DNA of 64,000 nucleotides. It comes from Faecalibacterium longum CLA-AA-H243 (GTDB taxonomy: Bacteria; Bacillota; Clostridia; Oscillospirales; Ruminococcaceae). The position numbers and the translations under genes were made by a program. Positions 51,333-60,213 of the stretch are shown here, in pieces. Under the pieces are notes generated by a model. That model was given only the letters and a program-made list of their open reading frames with translations, was not told where the DNA came from and did no database searches. The DNA lies in assembly GCF_020687245.1 (NCBI RefSeq), contig NZ_JAJEQG010000002.1, forward strand, positions 170,919 through 234,918. The letters run 5' to 3'. How positions within the stretch are numbered: the first letter of the stretch is position 1; every line of letters begins with the position of its first letter.

Positions 51333-52331
51333 TTAACTCTTTGATGCAAAACTTGATGTGTGATAAAATTCTCCCATTACTACCGGATTTCCTTTATACT
51401 TCCATCTATAATCATCAAATGTAAAGCCTAAATTCAACACCTGTCTCAAAATAAACTTTTCAAACTCATCATCGCTATTAAAGTATATTCCACCAGGTTT
51501 TTCACTTTTTTGTCTATTATATATTCTCATAACATCGGAGATACTACAGTTGATTTTAATACTCAAATCAATTAAAGTCTCTGCAGAATATGCATTTCTC
51601 ACAGTTTTATAAATCCAGTCATCGATCTGATCTCTTGTCATTATATTAAAATAGAAATCATTTTTTAGAGATGTATTTTCCCATGGTATTTGAGCACCTT
51701 TTGTTAGAGCAATTACATCTTTCCTTACTTCTTTAAACATATCTTCTATTTTTATGTTCGGCTGCTCGATATGACGCAATAAGCATTCTGTATAGAATCC
51801 GTTTCCATTTTCATCAGCCGCACAACCAGCGGTCTTATTGGGAGCTGTTGCAAAAGCAACAAACGTTCCACTACCTGCTTTCATTTCTGCCAGTCCCGTT
51901 CCAACAATATCACGAGCAAAACCCGGCTCAGAACGACACGCATCCAAAATCATAATATTGTTCTTTTCCGGATGAGCATCCATATAATCTTGTACAACTC
52001 TCATTCCCACAAGTTGCGTTGCCACAAAAATTGCTTTAATTGGATTATATGTACAGTCAATAGGAACAAAATAATTCTCTCCATCTATTTGTACACCATG
52101 TCCCGTATAATAAAGCAACACTGTCGAATATAGGTCTGCATTCTTAAGAAATTCAGAAATAATATTGAACAATTCCGCTCTATTTTGATTTTCTGCAAAA
52201 AAGACATCGAAATTCAACCGTTCTAGGGCACCGCGCATATCCTCTCCGTCTTTCTTACATGACTTCAATTTAGGCTGCGTAATGTACGCAGAATTGGCAA
52301 TTACCAATGCCACACCTTTTTTATTTATCAT
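51333..52331 (-). CDS. Caspase-family (C14) protease
   Basis: 332 residues. The p20-like domain has KKGVALVIANSAYITQ, the catalytic His in LLYYTGHGVQIDGENYF near 78 and the catalytic Cys in IMILDACRSEPGF near 133, with the following DGNGFYT-type segment (ENGNGFYTECLL). The C-terminal 100 residues are a separate helical domain (TRDQIDDWIYKTVRNAYSAE) of unknown role. ATG lies 3 bases after the stop of the AlbA/Schlafen gene, so the two form an operon. Caspase-like proteases act as death effectors or cleave partners in several bacterial immune systems. Confidence 0.85.
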   Translation of the reverse strand: MINKKGVALVIANSAYITQPKLKSCKKDGEDMRGALERLNFDVFFAENQNRAELFNIISEFLKNADLYSTVLLYYTGHGVQIDGENYFVPIDCTYNPIKAIFVATQLVGMRVVQDYMDAHPEKNNIMILDACRSEPGFARDIVGTGLAEMKAGSGTFVAFATAPNKTAGCAADENGNGFYTECLLRHIEQPNIKIEDMFKEVRKDVIALTKGAQIPWENTSLKNDFYFNIMTRDQIDDWIYKTVRNAYSAETLIDLSIKINCSISDVMRIYNRQKSEKPGGIYFNSDDEFEKFILRQVLNLGFTFDDYRWKYKGNPVVMGEFYHTSSFASKS

Positions 52332-52334
52332 TCT

Positions 52335-53069
52335 TCAATTCCCCGTATCGTTTAAAAAATATATTAAAGACGTTTGCTCCATGCCATCCACATTTGGAAC
52401 CGCACGGTCATAAATCATGCCATTAAACAAATCATCGAAATTCAACTTTCCTTCTCTGTACAGATCATACATCGGAACGCAATCACTTCTAAATGTGGCT
52501 GGAATCAACTGTACAAGTGCAAATAGTTTCTTCATTTCTGTAATGTGTTCTTCCAGTCGTTCTTTTCTAAAGCTCTTGATATCTTCTGACAGCATTGCCT
52601 GCTTTTTGTTCCCATGCCTTATGTAGAAATGAAACTGTCCTTCTGGTTCTTCTGTAATATATGGTTTGTACAGTCCTCGTTGAATATGAAGTACCACAAT
52701 ATATTTGTCATCTTGTAATGAAATGAACGAAAAGGTCACATCCGGCACAGTTGGGCGAATCGCCTGTAGTTCATTCCGGCGATCCAATTCAAAGTGATCA
52801 ATATTAGGAATCGAAATCCCCGCTAATATACTGGCTACTCCAGAAGTTTCTCCGATTCCATAAAATATGTATCCTCCATCTGCATTCGCAAAGGAACAAA
52901 CATCATTTCTAAATTCAGCTTGTTTTTCTTTCTTATTATTCTTATCTAAAAGCGGTGCAAAATTTACCTTATAATCAATAAAATTATTCTCTCGATAGGC
53001 ATCATTACTAAGAAGAACCTGAAGATCGTCCGCAGTCCATTCTCCAAATTCTTTATTATTTATCCTCAT
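52335..53069 (-). CDS. AlbA_2/Schlafen-domain protein
   Basis: 244 residues from ATG 53069 after TAGGAGGAAT. The AlbA_2 core is seen: LLSNDAYRENNFIDYKVNF (Glu and Asp-x-Lys near 30), RNDVCSFANADGGYIFYGIGE near 63, and YIRHGNKKQAMLSEDI near 160. Schlafen-group domains bind or cut nucleic acids, and in bacteria occur in phage-defence loci. A helical C-terminal domain of about 65 residues follows. First gene of the pair with the caspase. Confidence 0.8.
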   Translation of the reverse strand: MRINNKEFGEWTADDLQVLLSNDAYRENNFIDYKVNFAPLLDKNNKKEKQAEFRNDVCSFANADGGYIFYGIGETSGVASILAGISIPNIDHFELDRRNELQAIRPTVPDVTFSFISLQDDKYIVVLHIQRGLYKPYITEEPEGQFHFYIRHGNKKQAMLSEDIKSFRKERLEEHITEMKKLFALVQLIPATFRSDCVPMYDLYREGKLNFDDLFNGMIYDRAVPNVDGMEQTSLIYFLNDTGN

Positions 53070-53126
53070 TTGGTTTATTCCTCCTATCCAGAGTTGCATC
53101 TTCACATCTCAGCCAGTCATAAGACC

Positions 53127-53195
53127 GTTGCCTGCTGCTCACCTCGTAGCGGTGTGCATTTCCGAGCAGCTACCGTGTGGGATAACCACACGGTC
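53127..53195. repeat. Two-hairpin element shared with 46611-46681
   Basis: GTTGCCTGCTGCTCACC and GAGCAGC are common to both places, with an inner ACC/GGT pair, so GCTGCTC/GAGCAGC can form a stem. A second stem follows (CCGTGTGG/CCACACGG here, GGGAG/CTCCC at 46669). At 46627 part of it is coding in the minus direction. It lies upstream of the Schlafen-caspase operon. Confidence 0.45.
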
Positions 53196-53234
53196 TTTTA
53201 TCCAATTATACTACCGACTCACATATTTCTCCAG

Positions 53235-53678
53235 TTATTTCTCCCTTTTTTCTTTTGCCGACTTTTCCAAATTTTCCATGTATTTTTTAGCATCCTTCAT
53301 AAAGCTCACTGCAATCATCACAATTACAGCACCTATCGGGAATGCTGCCACAATACTCACTGATTGAAGATTATTCATGGAACTTTCTGCAAACAGCAAA
53401 GCAATCGGAAGCAAAATAAGCAGAACACACCACATCAACTGAATGCCTTTATTCGGTTGTTCGCCATCCTCCAGTGTGTGATAGCTATAGCAGGATGCTG
53501 TCAAAGCAATCGAATCAAACGAGGTCGCATAGAAAGCAACCATCGTCAGCAACACAACTACCATGATAACAGGTGCACCCGGCATTGTTTTGATGATAGA
53601 CACAATCATGCCATACAGATCTCCGCTTTCCAGATACTGTGCAATAAAGTCAGCCTTTCCAGTGACTTGCATTCCCAT
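53235..53678 (-). pseudogene. BCCT-family transporter, C-terminal fragment
   Basis: 147 residues carrying the end of a betaine/carnitine/choline transporter: VVLLTMVAFYATSFDSIALT (helix 10-11 region), SYHTLEDGEQPNKGIQLMWC and two further helices. Intact proteins have about 500 residues and 12 helices, so the first 70 percent is gone. The TSFDS motif marks the family. Confidence 0.7.
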
Positions 53679-53713
53679 AGAATAGTTTTCCTCCCTTCAT
53701 TTACTGCAACATT

Positions 53714-54220
53714 TTATTTTAATGCACCTGTCGGCTTAAACTCCGTTCCCATTTTTTCGTGTTCATAAATTTTTGCATCGACAAGGAACCTATCATAGTC
53801 AATAAAATCAAACTGGTTCTGCCCCATTGTAAACGGAAACTCCGTTTTGCCTTCTTTTTCTGCTGCCGTGATTTTAGAGAAAATAGAGCAGCCAAACTCA
53901 GAATGACCTACAATGTAATAGCCACGCAGCCACTGCCAGTTCGTGTGTTTACCGTTAGTCATCATCGCTACACAATTACGAAGTGCATCCTTACCAATGC
54001 CATAAAGACTCATGGGATGGCAGGGAGTATTTTCATTGATACTGCCCTCAAAGAAGCCAATCTCGTGCATTGTGCCCATAACGCTAATCTTAGCGATACC
54101 CGCATCAACCATTTGCTTCAAGAAATGGTAATGCTTCGGCAAATCCGCAATATGATTCTCCGAGTAGTGGACAAAACCATCTCTCCATGCCAGATGAAGA
54201 AGGACATTCCCTGGTACTTT
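53714..54220 (-). pseudogene. NAD-dependent epimerase/dehydratase, N-terminally truncated
   Basis: About 169 residues. VLLHLAWRDGFVHYSENHI, DAGIAKISVMGTMHEIGFFE and the catalytic-type PMSLYGIGKDALRNC (Tyr-x3-Lys) mark a sugar-nucleotide epimerase. The Gly-rich NAD loop is missing because the 5' end joins the phage tape measure gene at about 54212. Likely from a surface polysaccharide cluster. Confidence 0.65.
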
Positions 54221-55652
54221 CATCCATGCTGTTGAGCTTGTCCACGAACTGCTGCACGGCAGATACGATCTTGCGGATGGTTGGCATCAGGATATCGCCA
54301 AAAGAAATAGCCAGCTCCTCCAGCTGAGATTTCAGGATGGTGAGCTGACCATTTAAGTTGTCCTGCATGGTTTCTGCCATGCTCTCGGATGCGCCGTCAC
54401 AGTTTTCAATGGCACCACGCAGTTTGTTGATGTCCGTCTCGCTGGAATTCATCAGGGCAAGGAAGCCGGACATGGCATTCTTGCCGACCAGTGCCTCTGC
54501 GTTGGCGGCCTTCTCAGATTCCGACAGCCCAGAAAATGCCACACGGCAATCCGCAAGGATGTCGTTCAGGCTTCTCATGCTGCCATCCGCGTTGCTGGTC
54601 GCAATCGTGACCTCACCGATGTTCTTGCCCACAAAGGTCACTTCACCGGAAAGGCTGTTCATGATGGTACGAAGGGAAGTACCAGCCTGAGAAGCCTTGA
54701 TACCACTGTTTGCCATCAGACCGATGGCTTCTGCGGTATCCTCTGCCGAGAACCCAAGCGCACCGGCGATAGGCGCACAGTACTTGAACGTCTCGCCCAT
54801 CATGCTGACATTGGTGTTCGCATTGGAGGAAGCGGCTGCAAGGATATCTGCAAAATGCCCGGAATCCGCCGCAGACAAACCGAAAGCGGTAAGGGCATCG
54901 GTGACAATATCCGAAGTCGTAGCGAGGTCTTCACCCGAAGCCGCCGCGAGGTTCATGATACCTTCGATACCATTCAGCATATCCCCCGTTTTCCATCCGG
55001 CCATGGCCATGTACTCCATCGCCGAGGCCGCCTCGGATGCAGAGAACTTTGTCTTTGCACCCATTTCACGGGCTTTTGCACGAAGCTGGTCGAAGTCATC
55101 CCCTGTCGCACCGGAAATGGCAGAAACCTTACTCATTTCGGAATCGAAATCGGCTGCGGTCTTCACTGCGGCAGTGCCAAGACCCGTTACAGCGGCAGTC
55201 ACCGGCAGGAACTTCTTACCGACATTTTCTACAGAAGATCCGATGTCCTGTAGCTTTTCTCCGGCTTCATCGATCTTAGCAAGAGTCGCATTCGTGGTCG
55301 CCGCCTGGTCCTGTAAGGATCGCAGATTCTGTTCGGTCTCCACGATCTCACGCTGGAGGGCATCGTACTGCTGCTGGGTGATCTCACCGTTGGCAAGCTG
55401 CTCATTGGCCTGCTGTGCGGCAGTCTTCAGAGTTGCCAGTTTTTCCTTGGTAGCTTCAATGGCATCCTTCAGCATCTTCTGCTTCTGGACGACCAGTTCT
55501 GTATTGGAGGGGTCCAGTTTCAGGAGTTTGTTGACATCCTTCAGTCCGGACTGCGTCCCCTTGATTGACTTGTTTACACTTTCCAGTGCTTTGGAGAGCT
55601 TCGTGGTATCGCCGCCGATCTCAACGGTGATGCCCTGGATTCTGGATGCCAT
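54212..55652 (-). pseudogene. Phage tail tape measure protein, truncated
   Basis: Start ATG 55652 (MASRIQGITVEIGGDTTKLS). About 480 residues of a TP901-type tape measure protein: coiled-coil N-terminus, then AVTGLGTAAVKTAADFDSEM, SASEAASAMEYMAMAGWKT and AGTSLRTIMNSLSG. It breaks off after VDKLNSMDEST at about 54212, where epimerase sequence begins; the tail-length region and C-terminus are lost. Confidence 0.85.
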
Positions 55653-55789
55653 GCGGATGACCACCTCCTCGTTTTGGGCATAAGAAAAGCCCATCTGCGT
55701 AAAACAGACAGGCAAATACTGTGTATCAATTCAAATTGTTCAGCATATAATAAACACGAAGCAACGTTGCGGTTTTTCTCTTCAAAGTC

Positions 55790-55818
55790 TTGACTTTTTA
55801 GATGCAAACTGCTATACT
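55790..55818 (+). promoter_or_regulatory. Promoter of the abiF RNA/gene unit
   Basis: TTGACT (55790-55795), 17-base spacer, TATACT (55813-55818), opposite to the phage genes. Confidence 0.75.
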
Positions 55819-55824
55819 ATGCCT

Positions 55825-55898
55825 CAGTGATCAGGTTTCAGATACTCGCGAGGACTGAGACCGGGGGGAGGACCTGTTGGCCCTCCTCTTTTCTTTTT
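55825..55898 (+). ncRNA. Structured RNA upstream of abiF
   Basis: A transcript from the promoter at 55790 would start near 55825. It holds a stem GGTTTCAG (55834-55841)/CTGAGACC (55855-55862) and ends in a GGAGG/CCTCC hairpin (55867-55886) with a T-rich tail. A short promoter-to-terminator RNA directly before an AbiF gene matches the known abiF RNA arrangement. Whether the sequence fits the published consensus needs a covariance search. Confidence 0.65.
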
Positions 55899-55930
55899 AT
55901 CACGAGTTTACCGAATGCGAGGCAAAGGAG

Positions 55931-56854
55931 ATGCCTAATCAATTACAGAATGATCGCTTTAGAACATACGATCAGCAAATAGATATTCTTAAGAATCAAA
56001 AGGGACTCATTATTTCTGATGAAACCATCACCAAGGAGTCTTTAATTAACATCGGCTATTTTTCCCTTATTGGTGGTTATAAATATCCATTTAAGAACCC
56101 CATGACTCGGAAATACATTAATACTACTTTTGAGGATATCTATGCTCTCTATAAGTTTGACAGAGAACTCCGAGAACTTACTTTTAAATACCTGTGCGAA
56201 GTAGAAATGAAAATTCGTCAGGTTATTTCCTATTGTTTTTGTCAGCATCACGGGGATAGTCAAACTCACTACATATCAACTGCAAGCTACCGTTCTAAGC
56301 CGAAATATGCTCGCGATATCGCAGTGTTAACGAATATTCTCAGTAAAATAGCCATTCGAGATACAGATCATTCGTATCTCGTCCATCAGCGAAATGCACA
56401 TCAAAATGTTCCGCTTTGGGTTGCTGTGAATGCATTGACTTTTGGGCAAATATCTAAAATGTATTCGCTTTTGCCCTTCTCCCTGCAAAGTGCTGTTGCC
56501 CAAGAATATCCTCATGTAAACGAAAAGGAACTGGAACAGTTCTTAAGATGTTTAACCTTTTACAGAAACGTATGCGCACACAATGAGTGTCTTTATTGTT
56601 TCTCTTCTCGCCGTGATATTCCGGACACCAATCTTCATCGCAAACTCAATATTCCCAAAACTGGAACACAGTACACTCAGGGAAAACGAGATTATTTCGC
56701 TTTAGTTATAGCCTTCCGCTATCTTCTCTCTGACGATAGCTTTAAGAAATTCAAAAAAGCCTTGTTAGCCTCATTCGCACATATCAAAAAGAAAGCTCCC
56801 GACTCACGCAGCAGCAACTGTATGATAAGCTTGGCTTTCCAAGTAATTGGATGA
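55931..56854 (+). CDS. abiF: AbiF/Abi_2-family HEPN protein (C-terminal frameshift)
   Basis: 307 residues from ATG 55931 (MPNQLQNDRFRTYDQQIDIL). Abi_2 signatures: LINIGYFSLIGGYKYPF, FEDIYALYKFDRELRELTF and the HEPN catalytic motif FYRNVCAHNECLY (Arg-x4-His) near 215. As read it ends with an odd tail. Another frame gives LTQQQLYDKLGFPSNW and a stop at 56877. One extra A in the AAAAA run near 56788 restores it. The gene points against the phage tail genes that flank it, with its own promoter, RNA and terminators, like a phage moron. Confidence 0.82.
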   Translation: MPNQLQNDRFRTYDQQIDILKNQKGLIISDETITKESLINIGYFSLIGGYKYPFKNPMTRKYINTTFEDIYALYKFDRELRELTFKYLCEVEMKIRQVISYCFCQHHGDSQTHYISTASYRSKPKYARDIAVLTNILSKIAIRDTDHSYLVHQRNAHQNVPLWVAVNALTFGQISKMYSLLPFSLQSAVAQEYPHVNEKELEQFLRCLTFYRNVCAHNECLYCFSSRRDIPDTNLHRKLNIPKTGTQYTQGKRDYFALVIAFRYLLSDDSFKKFKKALLASFAHIKKKAPDSRSSNCMISLAFQVIG

Positions 56855-56884
56855 AACTGACTCAATACAAACGATAAAGACTTT

Positions 56885-56982
56885 CCCGCCCAGTCATCAA
56901 CGGCTGAGCGGGATTTTTCTTTACGCTCACTCGACGAACGTGCTTATTTCATTTGCGATATAAGCACGTTCGTCTGTTTTTT
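56885..56982 (+). terminator. Two terminator hairpins after abiF
   Basis: First: CCCGCcCAG/CTGaGCGGG then ATTTTT (56885-56918). Second: GACGAACGTGCTTAT/ATAAGCACGTTCGTC, 12-base loop, then TGTTTTTT (56933-56982). Confidence 0.8.
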
Positions 56983-56986
56983 CGCC

Positions 56987-57151
56987 TTAGAACCGGTCAA
57001 AGTCCTCCTGCGATGCCAGTTCCTTATACGGATACTCGTCGTTCTGCCGCTCCGTAAACATATCATTGACCAACCCGATGGTCAGCAGGTCGAGGTCGGC
57101 GATGCTGATACCGAGCTGTACACAGCGCAGCAGAAAGAGCGGGGTGGTCAT
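56987..57151 (-). CDS. Phage tail assembly chaperone, second small protein
   Basis: 54 residues from ATG 57151 (MTTPLFLLRCVQLGISIADL), overlapping the stop of the gene upstream (ATGA). Position between the chaperone and the tape measure fits the second tail assembly chaperone of siphophages. A longer frame upstream is a shadow. Confidence 0.7.
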   Translation of the reverse strand: MTTPLFLLRCVQLGISIADLDLLTIGLVNDMFTERQNDEYPYKELASQEDFDRF

Positions 57152-57528
57152 TTCCCGCTCACTTTTTCGAGGTTTTTTCTGGATTCCACCTCCGTCTGCA
57201 CGTTCAGACCCCACAGTTCGATCAGCTGGGGCAGGATCTGGTAGATGGAGAAGGTGTTGAACTGGTCCAGAAACTCCTCCGGGCTGTCCGGCACCTTTGC
57301 CGGGTCCGCATGACGAGCCATCAGCCATGTCAGGTCCTCGAACATCTCCAGACTGAACAGGTCGAGGTTGGAATTGTCCTCATCGTTCTCCCCCACGCTC
57401 TTTTCCAGCTGGCGCAGGTCTTTATAAATGTCACGGCCAAACTTGATGCGGTACAGGCGCGGCACGGCGGCACTTGCCTTAAAAGTGACTTCCTTGCCAT
57501 CGATCTCGATTTTCTTCGTAACTGCCAT
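57148..57528 (-). CDS. Phage tail assembly chaperone
   Basis: 126 residues from ATG 57528 (MAVTKKIEIDGKEVTFKASA). Pattern typical of the protein encoded between major tail and tape measure genes: short beta start, then AVPRLYRIKFGRDIYKDL and helices FEDLTWLMARHAD and EEFLDQFNTFSIYQIL. Confidence 0.75.
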   Translation of the reverse strand: MAVTKKIEIDGKEVTFKASAAVPRLYRIKFGRDIYKDLRQLEKSVGENDEDNSNLDLFSLEMFEDLTWLMARHADPAKVPDSPEEFLDQFNTFSIYQILPQLIELWGLNVQTEVESRKNLEKVSGK

Positions 57529-57594
57529 AATCGTAATCCTCCAAAATTTCATGTAAAATTGGCAGAGCCGAAGCCCTGCCGTATATCGTGTTTC

Positions 57595-58049
57595 TTACTC
57601 TGCCGGGTCAATGCTCACCAGTGCATTACCGCCGCTCACAGTAGGCAGCTTACCATCCCACTTCTGGATCTTCTGGTACTCGATCAGCGTATCGGACAGG
57701 CTTTCTGCCAGTTTGCGGTTTGCCTCTGCCTGTGCTTCTGCGGCAATGGAAGTCTTCTGGGCTTCCGCCTCTGCATTGGTGATTGCCACCTGCTTATCCG
57801 CTTCTGCCTTGGCAATGGCGGCTTCACTCTCGATCTTCTGCTTATCTGCATTCTGCTGTGCAATGGACTTCTGCTGGATGGCTTCGTTATAAGCATGCAG
57901 AAGTTGAGCTTGCCGCTCTGAATGGTGGTTTTCTGGATCTGACCGAAGCTGGTCTTCACGCCCGTGTAACCGGTGGGGATGATGTGGAACGAGCAGACAG
58001 CCAGCACCAGAACGATGATCACTGCGAACAAAGGAAAAAACTTCTTCAT
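57595..58049 (-). pseudogene. SPFH/prohibitin-family membrane protein, internally deleted
   Basis: The start MKKFFPLFAVIIVLVLAVCS with IIPTGYTGVKTSFGQIQK is an SPFH N-terminus (membrane helix plus first strand). After QSGKLNF the frame changes, and the C-terminal part in the other frame reads HAYNEAIQQKSIAQQNADKQ and on to AITNAEAEAQKTSIAAEAQA and GNALVSIDPAE. The middle of the domain (well over 100 residues) is missing. It interrupts the phage tail gene order. Confidence 0.7.
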
Positions 58050-58111
58050 AATCGTATACCTCTTTATAATAATGTAAGCAGAGCCGAAGCCCTGCAGTGT
58101 GTGTCGGTCAC

Positions 58112-58726
58112 TTAGCCCTGCGGCTCCTCGGTGTGACTGGTGTCTTCGGTGTCCACAGCTTCTGCCTGCGGCTCGTAGACCGCATCGTACCATTTGTTAT
58201 AGACATCATCGGTGGTGTTGGTGCCGGTCTTTGCCTTGACATAACCGTTTGCCAGAGGGGTTGCCTGCAGGTTCAGGGTGTCCGTCTTGACTTCCTTGCT
58301 GTCCTCATTGGTCTCACCCTCGATGGACGGACGGCTTGCCACACAGTTGTACGGCACATGACGGATGTGACGCTGATCGCCATCAAACTCGAACAGGAAT
58401 GCGAAATGCTCCAGTTCCACATTGGCGTTTTCCGCAAGCACACCGTTGCCATCCAGCTCCTCGTGCATGATGTCCGTGAGGAAGCTCTCCGGAATCAGCG
58501 CGATTTCCAGATCCCCCTCATAGCCGGAGTTGTTATTCACGACATAGTAGGCGATATTGTCCGCATAGAACGGCTCGATCTCGCCATTGGCATCCATAGA
58601 AAGACTGACTGCACCAGGGATGCGGACCGGCTTTGCGTAGGTGACGCTGCCATCTTCGTCAAAGGTCGCCTTGGCATAATGGCAGTTTTTCAGGCCAAAT
58701 TTGACCTTATTGCTTTTCTTCGACAT
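58112..58726 (-). CDS. Phage major tail tube protein (phi13 type)
   Basis: 204 residues. KVKFGLKNCHYAKATFDEDG, PVRIPGAVSLSMDANGEIEPFYADN and YEGDLEIALIPESFL are the usual signatures. A short acidic tail follows. It polymerises into the tail tube. Confidence 0.85.
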   Translation of the reverse strand: MSKKSNKVKFGLKNCHYAKATFDEDGSVTYAKPVRIPGAVSLSMDANGEIEPFYADNIAYYVVNNNSGYEGDLEIALIPESFLTDIMHEELDGNGVLAENANVELEHFAFLFEFDGDQRHIRHVPYNCVASRPSIEGETNEDSKEVKTDTLNLQATPLANGYVKAKTGTNTTDDVYNKWYDAVYEPQAEAVDTEDTSHTEEPQG

Positions 58727-58760
58727 AGTGTTCCTCCCATAAAAATATCCTGCATGAGCA

Positions 58761-59078
58761 TCACACAGTCAGCTCATACAGGACTTCATACATCTTTTCG
58801 GTTTCGATCCAGACCTCACTTTTCTCATAATAGAGTTCATGCAAAGTCAGGACTTCTTCAATAGTTGCTTCCATATCCGGGTCTTTGTAATCGGTGTACA
58901 CCTCGATGTCCAGCCGGTTGAAGTGGTGATACACAAGGTTATCCGCACCGAAATTCTCGGCTTTCGGATACAGGAAGCAGATAAACGGTGGATCAGGGCT
59001 CTCCCCTTCTGCGAAATGGTCATACGCATAAGGAAGCCCCATCTCCTCCACCAGAGCTTTTACTTCTTCGTGGGTCAT
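58761..59078 (-). CDS. Phage tail completion / minor structural protein
   Basis: 105 residues: MTHEEVKALVEEMGLPYAYD, FNRLDIEVYTDYKDPDMEA, WIETEKMYEVLYELTV. Size, order and pattern fit the head-tail joining or tail terminator slot between gp10 and the major tail gene. Confidence 0.7.
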   Translation of the reverse strand: MTHEEVKALVEEMGLPYAYDHFAEGESPDPPFICFLYPKAENFGADNLVYHHFNRLDIEVYTDYKDPDMEATIEEVLTLHELYYEKSEVWIETEKMYEVLYELTV

Positions 59079-59088
59079 TGGTTTCTCC

Positions 59089-59445
59089 TCACTTTAGTGC
59101 CTTTTCGATGAGGGACTGGAGCTGCTCGATACCTGCTTGTTCAGCCGGGGCAATATGCGGTCTTCCTGCCACACGGCCGCCGCCGCGCTTGGCATGTCCC
59201 TTTTCCAACAGATGTGCCAGCTGGTAGCGGTTCTTGGAATGCACCACCATCTGAAGGCTCTGGCTGGATTCGGACTGTTTGGTCGCCACCCAGCTTCCCT
59301 TGTACGCGCCCGTCCTGGACGGTGCATTGGCCGAGATCTGGTCTTTGACCGTTTTGGCAGATTTGCGGACTGCCTTCTTGACTTCGGTGGAGGCAAGGGT
59401 CGCATATTCTTTTAATCCCTCGTTGATGGCGTCAGCCATATTCAC
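59089..59445 (-). CDS. HK97 gp10-family phage protein
   Basis: 118 residues, possibly starting at the second Met. MADAINEGLKEYATLASTEV, ANAPSRTGAYKGSWVATK and YQLAHLLEKGHAKRGGGRVA are typical of gp10-like tail-head joining proteins. Phage homology stops just upstream, at about 59450, where the flanking sequence changes. Confidence 0.82.
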   Translation of the reverse strand: MNMADAINEGLKEYATLASTEVKKAVRKSAKTVKDQISANAPSRTGAYKGSWVATKQSESSQSLQMVVHSKNRYQLAHLLEKGHAKRGGGRVAGRPHIAPAEQAGIEQLQSLIEKALK

Positions 59446-59466
59446 GGAGAAAAGAACAGCGCAATC

Positions 59467-60213
59467 TTGATTCGTCAGAACTTACTGCCGGATAACGATA
59501 AACAGTCCTTTTACTGGTTTCTCTGGCACGAACTTGGGCATTGGTATACTAGAAACACTGAACCAGATGATTTGCGCCGCTATAGTAATCCGAATCTTCT
59601 TGATGCTGTCACGCTCAGTGATCGCCTTCGCGGTGTCAATACCACTATCACACAACTCAAACAAGATGGGTACTGGTTCTGGCAGGAATTTATTGCTGAG
59701 GCAATCTCACAGTATGTTTCCGGAGAATATGATGCACAGCAATTCGACACTTCTCAGCCAATTGAATGGCGTTCTAGCGCCTATCTTCCCATTATACTTT
59801 ATCTCGATTCAATGCTTGATGCGGCATTTTCTCCTGATGATTTGGTAGACGAATATGCTCTCACTCATTATTTTGCCAACCTTCTCATGCGCGATGTAAT
59901 TGTCCTGTTCGAAAAAGCGGCTGAAGCCGGAGAGCTTATACCTGATACCATCGATGGTTTTGAAATTCCAGATGTTCCGGATGCTTCGATGGACCCGACA
60001 AGGATTTCTGATATTGAATTTGAAGAATTTCAGCCTGCTATGCGGGAGTTACATAAATTATTAAAGTACCAAGTACAAAAGGAACGCTTCTGGGAAGTTG
60101 ATGAAAACTTCCTGTTAGAACTCGGAAGGCACATCAAGAAACTTCGGGATATTAAAATTCAGATTATTGCCACTATCGAGTTGGAGAATCAGTACGATGA
60201 CACCAGTGTATAA
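59467..60213 (+). CDS. Zinc metallopeptidase-like protein, probably 5'-truncated
   Basis: 248 residues as read from TTG 59467. [20 protein letters not shown] has an HExxH zinc motif within the first 25 residues, unusually near the start. [17 protein letters not shown] may give the third ligand. With the phage junction directly upstream and no ribosome site, the original N-terminus is likely lost. The rest is helical and acidic. Confidence 0.6.
   Translation: MIRQNLLPDNDKQSFYWFLWHELGHWYTRNTEPDDLRRYSNPNLLDAVTLSDRLRGVNTTITQLKQDGYWFWQEFIAEAISQYVSGEYDAQQFDTSQPIEWRSSAYLPIILYLDSMLDAAFSPDDLVDEYALTHYFANLLMRDVIVLFEKAAEAGELIPDTIDGFEIPDVPDASMDPTRISDIEFEEFQPAMRELHKLLKYQVQKERFWEVDENFLLELGRHIKKLRDIKIQIIATIELENQYDDTSV

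Noticed and set aside
53127..53195. Known riboswitch class upstream of the Schlafen-caspase operon
   Set aside because: No motif of a class I know; the related segment at 46611 is partly coding, so I list it only as a repeat.
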